From Propionibacteriaceae bacterium (GTDB taxonomy: Bacteria; Actinomycetota; Actinomycetes; Propionibacteriales; Propionibacteriaceae): a stretch of DNA of 41,001 nucleotides. Shown here in pieces: positions 1-8,910 of this stretch. The stretch is taken from NCBI GenBank assembly GCA_031272195.1, contig JAISUF010000191.1, positions 1 through 41,001 of the forward strand. Reading direction: 5' to 3'. Numbering within the stretch: the stretch's first letter is position 1; every line of letters starts with the position of its first letter. Position numbers and translations under genes: made by a program. The notes beneath the pieces are model-generated. The model was not told the DNA's origin. It saw nothing but the letters and a program-made list of their open reading frames with translations, and did not search any database.

Positions 1-2
1 AA

Positions 3-719
3 ACGCTGGCGGCGGCCGGCCGGCTGCCGGCCTGCGTCATCATGGAGGCGGCCATGATGAACCTGGGCGTCGTCCTGCCCGAGCCGGGCTATCTCCAGGC
101 CGTTCGCGACATCACCGCCAAACACGGCATCGTGCTGATCTTCGACGAGGTGAAGACCGGTTTGACGATCGCCGCCGGCGGGGCGACCGAGGTGTTCGGC
201 GTCCAGCCCGACATGGTGACGCTGGCCAAAGCCCTGGGCGGCGGCCTGCCGACCGGCGCGATCGGCGGCAGCGAGGAGGTGATGGCGGTGGTCGAGGACG
301 GCTCGGTCTACCAAGTCGGCACCTACAACGGCAACCCGCTGGGCATGGCAGCGGCCCGCGCCTCCCTGGAGAAGGTGTTGACGCCAGACGCCTACGCCTG
401 GCTCAACCACCTGTCCGACCGCATCCTGTCCGGCTGCTCGACGGTGGTGAAGAAATACGACCTGCCCGGCTACGCCGTCGGCCTGGCCGCCAAGGGCTGC
501 GTCACGTTCTCGTCGGAGAAGATCACCGACTACACCAGCTTCATGGCCAACCAGAACGAGGCCCTGACCGACCTGGCATGGCTGTGGAACATGAACCACG
601 GCATCTTCATGACGCCGGGCCGCGAGGAGGAGTGGACGCTGTCGGTGGCCCACACCGATGAGGCCGTCGACGCCTATGTGGCGGCCTTCGACGAAATGGC
701 CGCCGAGTTGACCAAGTGA
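3..719 (+). CDS. Class III (PLP-dependent) aminotransferase, glutamate-1-semialdehyde aminotransferase-like; 5' end outside window
   Basis: Open from window edge in frame 3. Motifs 'GIVLIFDEVKTG' and 'LAKALGGGLPTGAIGG' with the PLP-lysine are typical of class III aminotransferases. Confidence 0.85.
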   Translation, partial: TLAAAGRLPACVIMEAAMMNLGVVLPEPGYLQAVRDITAKHGIVLIFDEVKTGLTIAAGGATEVFGVQPDMVTLAKALGGGLPTGAIGGSEEVMAVVEDGSVYQVGTYNGNPLGMAAARASLEKVLTPDAYAWLNHLSDRILSGCSTVVKKYDLPGYAVGLAAKGCVTFSSEKITDYTSFMANQNEALTDLAWLWNMNHGIFMTPGREEEWTLSVAHTDEAVDAYVAAFDEMAAELTK

Positions 720-726
720 GGAAGAC

Positions 727-1767
727 ATGCCAATCGTCAAAGCCCTGGCCATGGACTCGGCAGACGCGCCGTTCAAGCGCGTCGAGATCACCCGCCGCGA
801 CCCGCTGCCGGACGAGGTCGTCATCGACATCAAGTTCGCCGGCATCTGCCATTCCGACATCCACACCGCCCGCGGCGAGTGGGGGGAGGTCATCTACCCG
901 CTGGTGCCCGGCCACGAGATCGCCGGGGTGGTCAGCGCAGTCGGGCCCGAGGTGACGAAGTTCAAGGTCGGCGACCTGGCCGGCATCGGCTGTTTCGTCG
1001 ACGCCTGCGGAGTCTGCGAGCACTGTCGCATGGGCGAGGAGAACGCCTGCCTGGACCGCACCATCTGGACCTACAACGACCTCGGCCGCGACGGCCTGCC
1101 GACGGCCGGCGGATACTCCCAGCAGATCGTCGCCCGCCAGGACTACGTCCTGCGCATCCCGGAGTCGATCCCGCTGGAGCGGGCCGCGCCGCTGCTGTGC
1201 GCCGGGGTCACGCCGTGGTCGCCGCTGGTGCGGCACAAGGCCGGTCCGGGCACGAAGCTGGCCGTCGTCGGGTTGGGCGGCCTGGGCCACATGGCCGTCC
1301 AGTTGGGCCACCAGCTCGGCTGCGAGGTGACGGTGCTGTCGCGGACGCTGCGCAAGCGGGAGCAGGGCCTGGCACTGGGCGCCGACCACTACCACGCCAC
1401 CTCGGACCCGGACACCTTCGAGACCCTGGCCGAGAATTTCGACCTGATCATCTGCACCGTCAGCGCCGACTTGGACGTCGACGCGCTGGTCGGGCTGCTG
1501 CGGCTGGGCGGCGTGCTGGTGTTCCTCGGTCTGCCACCCGACCGGCAGAGCTTCCACATCGAGCCGCTGTGCATGGGCCACAAGTCGATCACCGGCTCCG
1601 ACATCGGCGGCATCCCCGGCACGCAAGACGTCCTCGACTTCTGCGCCGCCCGCGGCATCGCCGCCCAAGTCCAGGTCATCGGCGCCGACCAGGTGACCGA
1701 AGCCTACGACAAGGTGGTGGCCGGGCAGGTCGAGTTCCGCTACGTCATCGACGTGTCGACGATCTAA
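727..1767 (+). CDS. Zinc-dependent alcohol dehydrogenase (MDR family, cinnamyl-alcohol-dehydrogenase-like)
   Basis: 'GICHSDIHTARGEWG', 'PGHEIAGVV', Cys cluster 'GCFVDACGVCEHC', Rossmann 'VVGLGGLGHMAVQLG'; RBS 'gaggaag' before ATG. Confidence 0.92.
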   Translation: MPIVKALAMDSADAPFKRVEITRRDPLPDEVVIDIKFAGICHSDIHTARGEWGEVIYPLVPGHEIAGVVSAVGPEVTKFKVGDLAGIGCFVDACGVCEHCRMGEENACLDRTIWTYNDLGRDGLPTAGGYSQQIVARQDYVLRIPESIPLERAAPLLCAGVTPWSPLVRHKAGPGTKLAVVGLGGLGHMAVQLGHQLGCEVTVLSRTLRKREQGLALGADHYHATSDPDTFETLAENFDLIICTVSADLDVDALVGLLRLGGVLVFLGLPPDRQSFHIEPLCMGHKSITGSDIGGIPGTQDVLDFCAARGIAAQVQVIGADQVTEAYDKVVAGQVEFRYVIDVSTI

Positions 1768-1910
1768 GCCGATCCGCTCGTCGGCGTGCCCAGCGGCCAG
1801 GGGGCGGGAGACGGCTGCGGCGCCGCGCATTCGCCCGGGGCGGGGCTTTGACGAGCTTTGCGCCGGCATCGGCCATCGGGGAACGGCGATTGGCGTTAGG
1901 CTGGCACATC

Positions 1911-3233
1911 ATGGGGCATGAGCAGATTGTGGCGGCGTTGGAATCGCGCTGGCCGGAGAACCGGGTGGCGCGCGGGTTGGGGCGTATCCGGCGGCTGGTG
2001 GAATTGCTGGGAGATCCGCAGCGGGCCTGCCCCGTCATCCAAATCGCCGGGACCAACGGCAAGGGCTCGACGGCCATCATGGTCGAGTCGCTGCTGCGGG
2101 CGTTGGGGCTGCGCGTCGGGCGCTACTCGTCGCCCCACCTGCAAGACCTGACCGAGCGCATCGCCATCGACGGGGAGCCGATCAGCCACCAGCGCTTCGA
2201 CGAGCTGGTCGCCGACGTCCTGCCGCTGGTCGAGCTGGTCGACGCCGAGCGGATCGACGACACCGCCATGACGTTTTACGAGGTGATGACCGGCCTGGCC
2301 TTCGAGGCCTTCGCCCAGGCGCCGGTCGACGTCGCCGTGTTGGAGGTCGGCATGGGCGGGACGTGGGACGCCACCAACGTCGCCGACGCCCAGGTGGCCG
2401 TCGTCTGCCCGATCGGTTTGGATCACATGCAATACCTCGGCCACACACTCGCCGAGATCGCCTCCGAGAAGGCCGGCATCATCAAGCCGGGCGGAGTGGC
2501 GGTCCTCGCCGCGCAGGAGCCGGCCGCAGCCGCGGTGCTGGTGCGGTCGGCGGCCGAGGCGGGCGTCGAGGTTTGGCGCGAGGGCGTCGAGTTCGCGCTG
2601 TTGGAGCGCTCGCTGGCGGTCGGCGGGCAAATCCTGCGGCTGGACACCGCCGAGGGCCCGCTGGGCGATCTCTTCCTGCCGCTGTTCGGGGCCCACATGG
2701 CCCACAACGCCGCCTTGGCGGTGGCGGCCGTCGAAGCCTTCCTGGGTGGCAAGCCGCTGCCCGCCGACGTCATCGCGGAGGGTTTGGGGCAGGTCAAGGC
2801 GCCGGGCCGCCTGGAGGTGTTGCGGCGCTCGCCGACCATCGTCTTGGACACCTGCCACAACCCGCACGGCGCCAAAGCGACCGTCGACGCCCTCACCGAG
2901 GCTTTCGCCTTCGAGCCGCTGATCGCGGTGGTGGCGATGATGCGCGACAAACAGCTCCGCGAGGTCTTGGAGGTGCTGGCGGGAGCGGCGGCGTCCGTCG
3001 TCGTGACGGGGATGGCCGGGATCGAACGGGCCGCCACGCCGGACGAGTTGGCGCAGGCGGCCTCGGGCGTCTTCGAGCGGGTGGCGGCGCGCGATTCGAT
3101 GGCCGAGGCCATCGACGAGGCGGTCCGCCAGGCCGACGAGGCCGGCCCGACCGCCGGTGTATTGATCGCCGGGAGCGTCTACGCGGCCGGCGAGGCCAGG
3201 ACGCTGCTGGCGGGTCCGGTGGCGCAAGATTGA
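1911..3233 (+). CDS. folC: Folylpolyglutamate synthase / dihydrofolate synthase
   Basis: Mur-ligase-like motifs 'IQIAGTNGKGSTAIMVESLL', 'GRYSSPHLQDLTERI', 'EVGMGGTWDATNV', 'GLDHMQYLGHTLAEIASEKAGIIKPG'. Start placed at ATG 1911 inside the longer ORF 879-3233. Confidence 0.95.
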   Translation: MGHEQIVAALESRWPENRVARGLGRIRRLVELLGDPQRACPVIQIAGTNGKGSTAIMVESLLRALGLRVGRYSSPHLQDLTERIAIDGEPISHQRFDELVADVLPLVELVDAERIDDTAMTFYEVMTGLAFEAFAQAPVDVAVLEVGMGGTWDATNVADAQVAVVCPIGLDHMQYLGHTLAEIASEKAGIIKPGGVAVLAAQEPAAAAVLVRSAAEAGVEVWREGVEFALLERSLAVGGQILRLDTAEGPLGDLFLPLFGAHMAHNAALAVAAVEAFLGGKPLPADVIAEGLGQVKAPGRLEVLRRSPTIVLDTCHNPHGAKATVDALTEAFAFEPLIAVVAMMRDKQLREVLEVLAGAAASVVVTGMAGIERAATPDELAQAASGVFERVAARDSMAEAIDEAVRQADEAGPTAGVLIAGSVYAAGEARTLLAGPVAQD

Positions 3234-3243
3234 CCGCCCGGCT

Positions 3244-3272
3244 TTGACGACGGGCGGCTGCTGGCCTATGTT
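3244..3272 (+). promoter_or_regulatory. Sigma70-like promoter of the uridine kinase-like gene
   Basis: TTGACG (3244-3249), 17-nt spacer, TATGTT (3267-3272). Confidence 0.5.
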
Positions 3273-3293
3273 ATGGCAGTCGAGAATGAGGTG

Positions 3294-3956
3294 ATGATGG
3301 AGCGGCTGAGCGCAGTTGCCGGCTTGAAGTGGTTGCGGGCGAAGATTCGGGCGCGCACCGGTCGGACGCTGGTGGGCATCGACGGCGTGGACGGTTCTGG
3401 GAAGACGACCTTCGCCGACGAGCTGGCCGAATTGTTGAGGGAGTGCGGCCTGAGCGTCATCCGCATCTCGATGGACGACTATCTCAACCCGGCCGAGGTC
3501 AGGCACGCCCAGGGCCGCACCTCGGCCAAGGGCTACGTCGAGGACTCCTACAACCAGGCCCGCATCAGCGAGGACGTGCTGGAGCCGCTGGCCAAGGACG
3601 GCTCGGGCCGCTACCGGACGGCCTCCTACAACTTCAAGGACGAGTGCGAGGTCTGCTCGCCTTGGAACGTCGCCCCGGACGACGCGGTCGTCGTCATCGA
3701 CGGCATGTTCCTGCACGGCCCGAAGTATTGGCGCGCGGCGGGCGACAAGGTGTGGGACATCTCGGTTTGGCTGGACGTGCCCTTCGCCGAGACCTACCGC
3801 CGCATGGCCGACCGCGACGGCATCCCGTCCGACCCCGAGGATCCGGCCAATTCGCGCTACTACCAGGGCCAGTTGATGTACATCGAGGCCTGCGACCCGG
3901 CGTCCAAGGCCGACGTCGTGATCGACAACTCGGGCAGCCACGACCCGGTGGACTGA
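3294..3956 (+). CDS. P-loop uridine kinase-like protein
   Basis: Walker A 'GIDGVDGSGKTTFADEL', 'ISMDDYLNP', 'VVIDGMFLHGP'. Start moved to ATG 3294 (or 3297) because a promoter-like TTGACG-17-TATGTT ends directly at the ORF-track ATG 3273. Confidence 0.8.
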   Translation: MMERLSAVAGLKWLRAKIRARTGRTLVGIDGVDGSGKTTFADELAELLRECGLSVIRISMDDYLNPAEVRHAQGRTSAKGYVEDSYNQARISEDVLEPLAKDGSGRYRTASYNFKDECEVCSPWNVAPDDAVVVIDGMFLHGPKYWRAAGDKVWDISVWLDVPFAETYRRMADRDGIPSDPEDPANSRYYQGQLMYIEACDPASKADVVIDNSGSHDPVD

Positions 3957-4105
3957 GGCCAAGGCCTGACTGGTCAGCCGTCGCATCGCCGTCGCGGGCA
4001 CCCGTCCTGGGAGTGCCGCTCGCGCTTGAAGCGAATGTGTCCAGACCAGGCCGGGTGATTGCCTGGCCCGGCCTCCTGTGAGACGATTCAACCCAGGAGA
4101 TCGTT

Positions 4106-5137
4106 ATGGCGCGCTCGGTCAGCATGAAAGACGTTGCCCAATTGGCCCGGGTGTCGGTTGGCACGGTGTCGAACGTCCTCAACCGGCCTTCCAGGGTGTC
4201 GTCGGCCACCCGCCAGCGGGTCGAGGACGCCATCGACAAGCTCGGCTGGGTGCGCAACGAGTCGGCCCGCCAGTTGCGGGCCGGGCGCAGCGACGCCGTC
4301 GGCATGATCGTGCTGGACATCTCCAACCCGTTCTTCGCCGACGTCATCCGCGGGGCCGAGGCCTTCTGCCACGAGCAGGGCTATCTGGTCCACATCGGCA
4401 ACTCCGACCAGGTCCAGGACCGGCAAGACGACCTGCTGCGCCACTTCGAGCAGCACCGCGTCCGAGGCGTCCTCCTGGCGCCCATCAGCAGCGACTTGGG
4501 GCTGTGCGACCAGTTGAAGCGCCGGGGGATACCGGTCGTCTTGGTCGACCGCACGACTTCGGGCGGCTTCTGCGCCGTCGGCGTGGACGACGTCGAGGGC
4601 GGGCGGCTGGCCGTCGGGCACCTGCTCGAGCAGGGGCATCGTCGGCTGGCGTTCGTCGGCGGTCCGGGGTCGCTGGCGCAGGTGCGCGACCGGCGGCTGG
4701 GCGGCGACCTGGCCTTGGCGCGGGTGGCCGACGCCGCAGCCATGCTGGTGGTCTCGACACCGACGCTGGACGTGGCCAGCGGCTTGGCGGCGGCCGGCGA
4801 GATCGCGGCCTTGCCCGACGGCGAGCGCCCGACCGGCGTGTTCGCCTGCAACGACCTGGTGGCCATCGGCCTGCTGCAGGGCTTCGTGGCGGCCGGCCTG
4901 GCCATTCCCGGCGACGTGGCCATCATCGGCTACGACGACATCGACTTCGCGGCCGCCTCGGCGGTGCCGCTGTCGTCGGTGCGCCAACCCCGCTTCGAGT
5001 TGGGGGCGACGGCGGCGCGCCTGCTGTTCGACGAGATCGCCGCCGCCGACGAGCAGGCCGCCCACAGCCATTCGATGATCCGCCTGGCCCCGGAGCTGGT
5101 CGGCAGGCAGTCGACGGCCGCCGGTCGGGCTGGTTGA
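4106..5137 (+). CDS. LacI-family transcriptional regulator (candidate rhamnose-responsive regulator)
   Basis: N-terminal HTH 'MKDVAQLARVSVGTVSNVLNRPSRVSSATRQRV' and a periplasmic-binding-protein-like effector domain; directly upstream of the sugar ABC operon. Confidence 0.92.
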   Translation: MARSVSMKDVAQLARVSVGTVSNVLNRPSRVSSATRQRVEDAIDKLGWVRNESARQLRAGRSDAVGMIVLDISNPFFADVIRGAEAFCHEQGYLVHIGNSDQVQDRQDDLLRHFEQHRVRGVLLAPISSDLGLCDQLKRRGIPVVLVDRTTSGGFCAVGVDDVEGGRLAVGHLLEQGHRRLAFVGGPGSLAQVRDRRLGGDLALARVADAAAMLVVSTPTLDVASGLAAAGEIAALPDGERPTGVFACNDLVAIGLLQGFVAAGLAIPGDVAIIGYDDIDFAAASAVPLSSVRQPRFELGATAARLLFDEIAAADEQAAHSHSMIRLAPELVGRQSTAAGRAG

Positions 5138-5179
5138 TAACGAATTGATAACAGTTGCGTTTGGGCGGCCCGCCGGGTG

Positions 5180-5208
5180 TTGACAATCTGGCTTGGGCAA
5201 CGTAAGTT
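5180..5208 (+). promoter_or_regulatory. Promoter of the rhamnose-type ABC transporter operon
   Basis: TTGACA (5180-5185), 17-nt spacer, TAAGTT (5203-5208), just upstream of a palindrome. Confidence 0.6.
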
Positions 5209-5216
5209 TTCCTTTA

Positions 5217-5234
5217 GATTGTAACGTTTCAATC
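5217..5234. promoter_or_regulatory. LacI-type operator palindrome GATTGtAACGTTtCAATC
   Basis: 18-bp inverted repeat with only one mismatched pair and a central CG; lies immediately 3' of the predicted -10 box. Confidence 0.65.
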
Positions 5235-5252
5235 GCGGCAAGGAGGGCGCGA

Positions 5253-6767
5253 GTGGCCAACATCACCGCAACGTTGGAGCTGAGGGACGTCTCCAAGAGC
5301 TTCGGCTCGGTCGTCGCCCTGCGGAACGGGCGCCTGACCATGATGCCCGGGTCGATCCACGCCCTGGTGGGGGAGAACGGCGCCGGCAAATCGACGCTTG
5401 TCAAGATCATCGCCGGGCTCTACCAGCGCGACTCGGGCAGCTTCGAAATGGAGGGGCGGCCCGTCAAGTTCCGCTCGACCGCCGACTCCAAAGCCGCCGG
5501 GGTGGCCGTCATCTACCAGGAGCCGACGCTCTTCCCCGACCTGTCGGTCACCGAGAACGTCTTCATGGGCCGCCAGCCGGTCGGCCGCTTCGGGCGGATC
5601 GACAAGGCGTCCATGCGCTCGGAGGTCGCCGACATCATCGAGCGGCTGGGCGTCGACATCGATCCCGACCGGCCCACCCGCGGCCTGTCGATCGCCGACC
5701 AGCAGATCATCGAGATCGCCAAAGCCATCTCGCTCGACGCCAAGGCCCTCATCATGGACGAGCCGACGGCCGCCCTGTCGGGCGTCGAGGTGGAGCGGCT
5801 GTTCGCCGTCGCCCGTTCGCTGCGCGACGAGGGCCGGGCGCTGGCCTTCATCTCCCACCGCTTCGACGAGGTCTTCGCGCTGTGCGACACCATCACCGTC
5901 ATGCGCGACGGGTCGTACATCTCCACCCAGCCGATCGGCCAAACCACCGAGCACGACATCGTCCGCCTGATGGTCGGCCGCGACGTCGACGAGCTGTTCC
6001 CCAAGGTCGAGACCACCGCCGGCGACGTCGTGCTAGAAGTCGAGGGGCTGCGCTCGCCCGGCGTCTTCGACGACATCACCTTCCAGGTGCGGGCAGGCGA
6101 GATCGTCGGCCTGGCGGGGCTGGTCGGCGCGGGGCGCTCGGAGGTGGCCAGGGCGGTCTTCGGCGTCGACGGCTACACCGACGGCGCCGTGCGGCTGAAC
6201 GGCCGGCCGCTGCCCAAGAACAACCCGGCGGCGGCCATGCGGGCCGGCATCGGCTTCGTCCCCGAGGACCGCCGGCAGCAGGGGCTGGTCATCGACGCGC
6301 CGATCGCCACCAACGTCACCGACGCCATCCGGCGCGGCCAACTGGTCAAGGGCGCCGTCGTCACCCAGAAGCGGGAGTTCGCCGCCGCCCAGCGGTGGGC
6401 CCACGAGCTGGAGGTCAAGTGCTCGGCGCTGGACGCCCACGCCGGCACGCTGTCGGGCGGCAACCAGCAGAAGGTGGTCCTGGCCAAGTGGCTGGCCGCC
6501 GACCCGAAGCTGTTGATCATCGACGAGCCGACCCGCGGCATCGACGTCGGCACCAAGTCGGAGGTCCACCGCCGCATGTCCGAGCTGGCCGCCGGGGGAA
6601 TGGCCATCTTGATGATCTCGTCCGAGCTGCCCGAGGTGCTGGGCATGGCCGACCGGGTGCTCGTCATGCACGAGGGGCGCGTCACCGCCGAGATCGCGCG
6701 CGCCGACGCCACACCCGAACGGGTGATGTTCGCCGCCACCCACAACCGCCAGGAGGTGGCCGCATGA
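5253..6767 (+). CDS. Sugar (rhamnose-type) ABC importer ATP-binding protein, two ABC domains
   Basis: Two Walker A/signature sets ('GENGAGKSTLVK', 'GLAGLVGAGRSEVARAVFG', 'LSGGNQQKVVLAKWL'). GTG start at 5253 follows 'aaggaggg'; the upstream part of the ORF overlaps the operator. Confidence 0.93.
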   Translation: MANITATLELRDVSKSFGSVVALRNGRLTMMPGSIHALVGENGAGKSTLVKIIAGLYQRDSGSFEMEGRPVKFRSTADSKAAGVAVIYQEPTLFPDLSVTENVFMGRQPVGRFGRIDKASMRSEVADIIERLGVDIDPDRPTRGLSIADQQIIEIAKAISLDAKALIMDEPTAALSGVEVERLFAVARSLRDEGRALAFISHRFDEVFALCDTITVMRDGSYISTQPIGQTTEHDIVRLMVGRDVDELFPKVETTAGDVVLEVEGLRSPGVFDDITFQVRAGEIVGLAGLVGAGRSEVARAVFGVDGYTDGAVRLNGRPLPKNNPAAAMRAGIGFVPEDRRQQGLVIDAPIATNVTDAIRRGQLVKGAVVTQKREFAAAQRWAHELEVKCSALDAHAGTLSGGNQQKVVLAKWLAADPKLLIIDEPTRGIDVGTKSEVHRRMSELAAGGMAILMISSELPEVLGMADRVLVMHEGRVTAEIARADATPERVMFAATHNRQEVAA

Positions 6768-7810
6768 GCGCCCCGGCCAAGAAGAGCGGCCTGCTGCGGC
6801 GGGCCGTGCGCAACCGGGCCTTCTCGATCCTGTTGGTGTTCGCCGCCATCGTGGTGGTGACCACCGTCAAGAACCCGACGTTCCTGTTCAGCTCCGACGG
6901 CTGGCGGGCGCTGCTGCTCGACCCGTCGATCTACGTCGTCTTGGCCATCGGCGAGGCCATCGTCATCATCACCAAGAGCGTCGACTTGTCGGTCGGCTCG
7001 ACGATGGGCCTGGCGGCCTGGTCGATCGGCTCGGCCTATCTGGCCTGGCCGACCATGCCGGTGCCCCTAGCCTTCGCCCTGGGCGTCGCGGTGGGGGCGT
7101 TCCTCGGCTTCGTCAACGGCGGTCTGGTGGCCGTCGCCAAAGTTCCCGGCATGGTCATCACGCTGGGCACGATGTATATCTTCCGGGGCGTCGACATCCT
7201 GTGGGCGGGCTCCAAACGGATCAACCCGATCGACCTCTCCCAGGAGTTCCGCGACCTGGGCAACGCCCGCCTGATCCCCGACTTCGTCGACACCGGCGGC
7301 GTCAAACTCGGCTCGTTGCCGGCCCTCACCCTGCTGGCCGTGCTGGTGCTGATCGCCGTCTCGTGGTACATGCGCAACATGCGCACCGGACGCCAACTCT
7401 ACGCTATCGGCTCGGCCCCGGAGGCGGCCGAGCTTTACGGCCTGCCGTTCAGGCGGCTGTCGTTCCTGGCCTTCGTCATCTGCGGGGCGATGGCCGGGCT
7501 GGCCGGGGCGATGTTCGCCTCCCGCTACGCGACGATCATGTCGACGGCCGGCAACGGCTACGAGATGCAGGCCATCGGCGCGGCGGTCGTCGGCGGCGTC
7601 GCCATCGTCGGCGGTTCGGGGACGGTGCTCGGGGCGGCCTGCGGCGCGCTGCTGCTGACGACGATCAACGCCGCCCTGCCGATCCTCGGCGTCGAGTCGT
7701 TCTGGCAGCAGGCCGTCGTCGGCGCGCTGATCCTGGGCGCCATCACCCTCGACCGGGTGCTGGCCAACCGCAACGAGCGCCGCCTCGTGGCAGAGAGGAT
7801 GTCGGCGTGA
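6764..7810 (+). CDS. Sugar ABC transporter permease (ribose/rhamnose type, BPD_transp_2)
   Basis: Polytopic; 'ITKSVDLSVGSTMGLAAWS' and 'YEMQAIGAAVVGGVAIVGGSGTVLGAACGALLL' motifs. ATGA overlap with the ATPase gene. Confidence 0.92.
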   Translation: MSAPAKKSGLLRRAVRNRAFSILLVFAAIVVVTTVKNPTFLFSSDGWRALLLDPSIYVVLAIGEAIVIITKSVDLSVGSTMGLAAWSIGSAYLAWPTMPVPLAFALGVAVGAFLGFVNGGLVAVAKVPGMVITLGTMYIFRGVDILWAGSKRINPIDLSQEFRDLGNARLIPDFVDTGGVKLGSLPALTLLAVLVLIAVSWYMRNMRTGRQLYAIGSAPEAAELYGLPFRRLSFLAFVICGAMAGLAGAMFASRYATIMSTAGNGYEMQAIGAAVVGGVAIVGGSGTVLGAACGALLLTTINAALPILGVESFWQQAVVGALILGAITLDRVLANRNERRLVAERMSA

Positions 7811-8820
7811 ACTACTACCCAGACCATGCCCGGCCGCTGTGGCGGCGCGCCCTCGTCAACCGCGAGATGGCGATCGTCTACCTGCTCGTGGCCACGGTAG
7901 CCTTTTCCTGCCTGACGGTCGACAATTTCGCCCAGTCGATCACCGTCTACAACATTTTGCGCAACTACTTCTCGGCGCTGATCTTGGCGCTGCCGATGTG
8001 TCTGGTGATGATCACCGGCGACATCGACATCTCGGTCGGCTCGATGGTCGGCCTGTCCTGCTCGCTGCTCGGCTTGATGTACATCTCGGGGGTCCCCTTC
8101 GAGCTGGCCATGGTGGTAGCCATCGGTGTCGGGGCGCTGGGCGGTCTGCTCAACGGCCTGCTGGTGACGCGCGTCGGACTGCCGTCGCTGGCGGTGACGC
8201 TGGGCACGATGGCACTGTTCCGGGGCCTGGCCGTCGGCGCCCTCGGCACGACGACGGTGACGAAGTTCCCCGAGTTCTGGACGGCCATCCCCAAGTACGC
8301 CATCGGCGAGACGGGCGTCCCCGTCGTCATGGTCTTCTTCGCGGTGTTGATGGCGGCCTTCATCTGGCTGCTCCACTTCACCGCCTTCGGCCGGGGCGTC
8401 TACGCCATCGGCCTCAACTCGCAGGCGGCCGCCTTCTCCGGCGTCGACTCGGCCCGCACCAGGACGGTCTTGTTCGTCCTGGCGGGGACCTTGTCCGGGG
8501 TCGGCGGCGTCTACTGGACCCTGCTGCGCGGCGTCGCCCGGGGCGACACCGGCTCGGGCCTGGAGCTGCAAGTCATCGCGGCGGTCGTCTTGGGCGGCGT
8601 GTCCGTGTTCGGCGGCGTCGGGGCGGTGTACGGCTGCGTGGCGGGCGTGCTCCTGATCGGCGTCTTGGCCAACGCTTTACAAGTTGTCGGCGTCACAGCC
8701 GACATCATCAAGATCATCACGGGCGGGCTGTTGATCGCATCGGTCATGGCCGGCTCGCTGATCGCTTGGACGAAGAACCGACGGGTCGGCGCCAAGGCGG
8801 CGTCGGCCCAAACCGAATGA
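7807..8820 (+). CDS. Sugar ABC transporter permease (second subunit)
   Basis: 'MITGDIDISVGSMVGLSCSLLG', 'LELQVIAAVVLGGVSVFGGVGAVYGCVAGVLLIG'; GTG start overlapping the preceding stop. Confidence 0.92.
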   Translation: MNYYPDHARPLWRRALVNREMAIVYLLVATVAFSCLTVDNFAQSITVYNILRNYFSALILALPMCLVMITGDIDISVGSMVGLSCSLLGLMYISGVPFELAMVVAIGVGALGGLLNGLLVTRVGLPSLAVTLGTMALFRGLAVGALGTTTVTKFPEFWTAIPKYAIGETGVPVVMVFFAVLMAAFIWLLHFTAFGRGVYAIGLNSQAAAFSGVDSARTRTVLFVLAGTLSGVGGVYWTLLRGVARGDTGSGLELQVIAAVVLGGVSVFGGVGAVYGCVAGVLLIGVLANALQVVGVTADIIKIITGGLLIASVMAGSLIAWTKNRRVGAKAASAQTE

Positions 8821-8910
8821 ACCGGGGGCGAGGACCCCGGTCCGAGCGGGGGCGATCCCCGCGCGGTCGGCCAAGGCGGCCGGCCCCGCACAACAAGAAA
8901 GGAACCATCC

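Noticed and set aside
879-1910. N-terminal extension of the folC ORF track entry
   Set aside because: Overlaps the alcohol dehydrogenase gene out of frame and is Arg-rich; the FolC homology starts at ATG 1911.
1897-1913. Leaderless start for folC (TAGGCT 8 nt before ATG 1911)
   Set aside because: Plausible for an actinobacterium but no matching -35 was found; needs mapped 5' ends.
1896-4091. 731-aa minus-strand ORF
   Set aside because: Antisense across folC and the uridine kinase-like gene; composition is that of a GC-driven spurious frame.
5193-5252. TTG start for the ABC ATPase at 5193
   Set aside because: Lies inside the predicted promoter (-10 at 5203-5208) and operator; GTG 5253 has a strong 'aaggaggg'.
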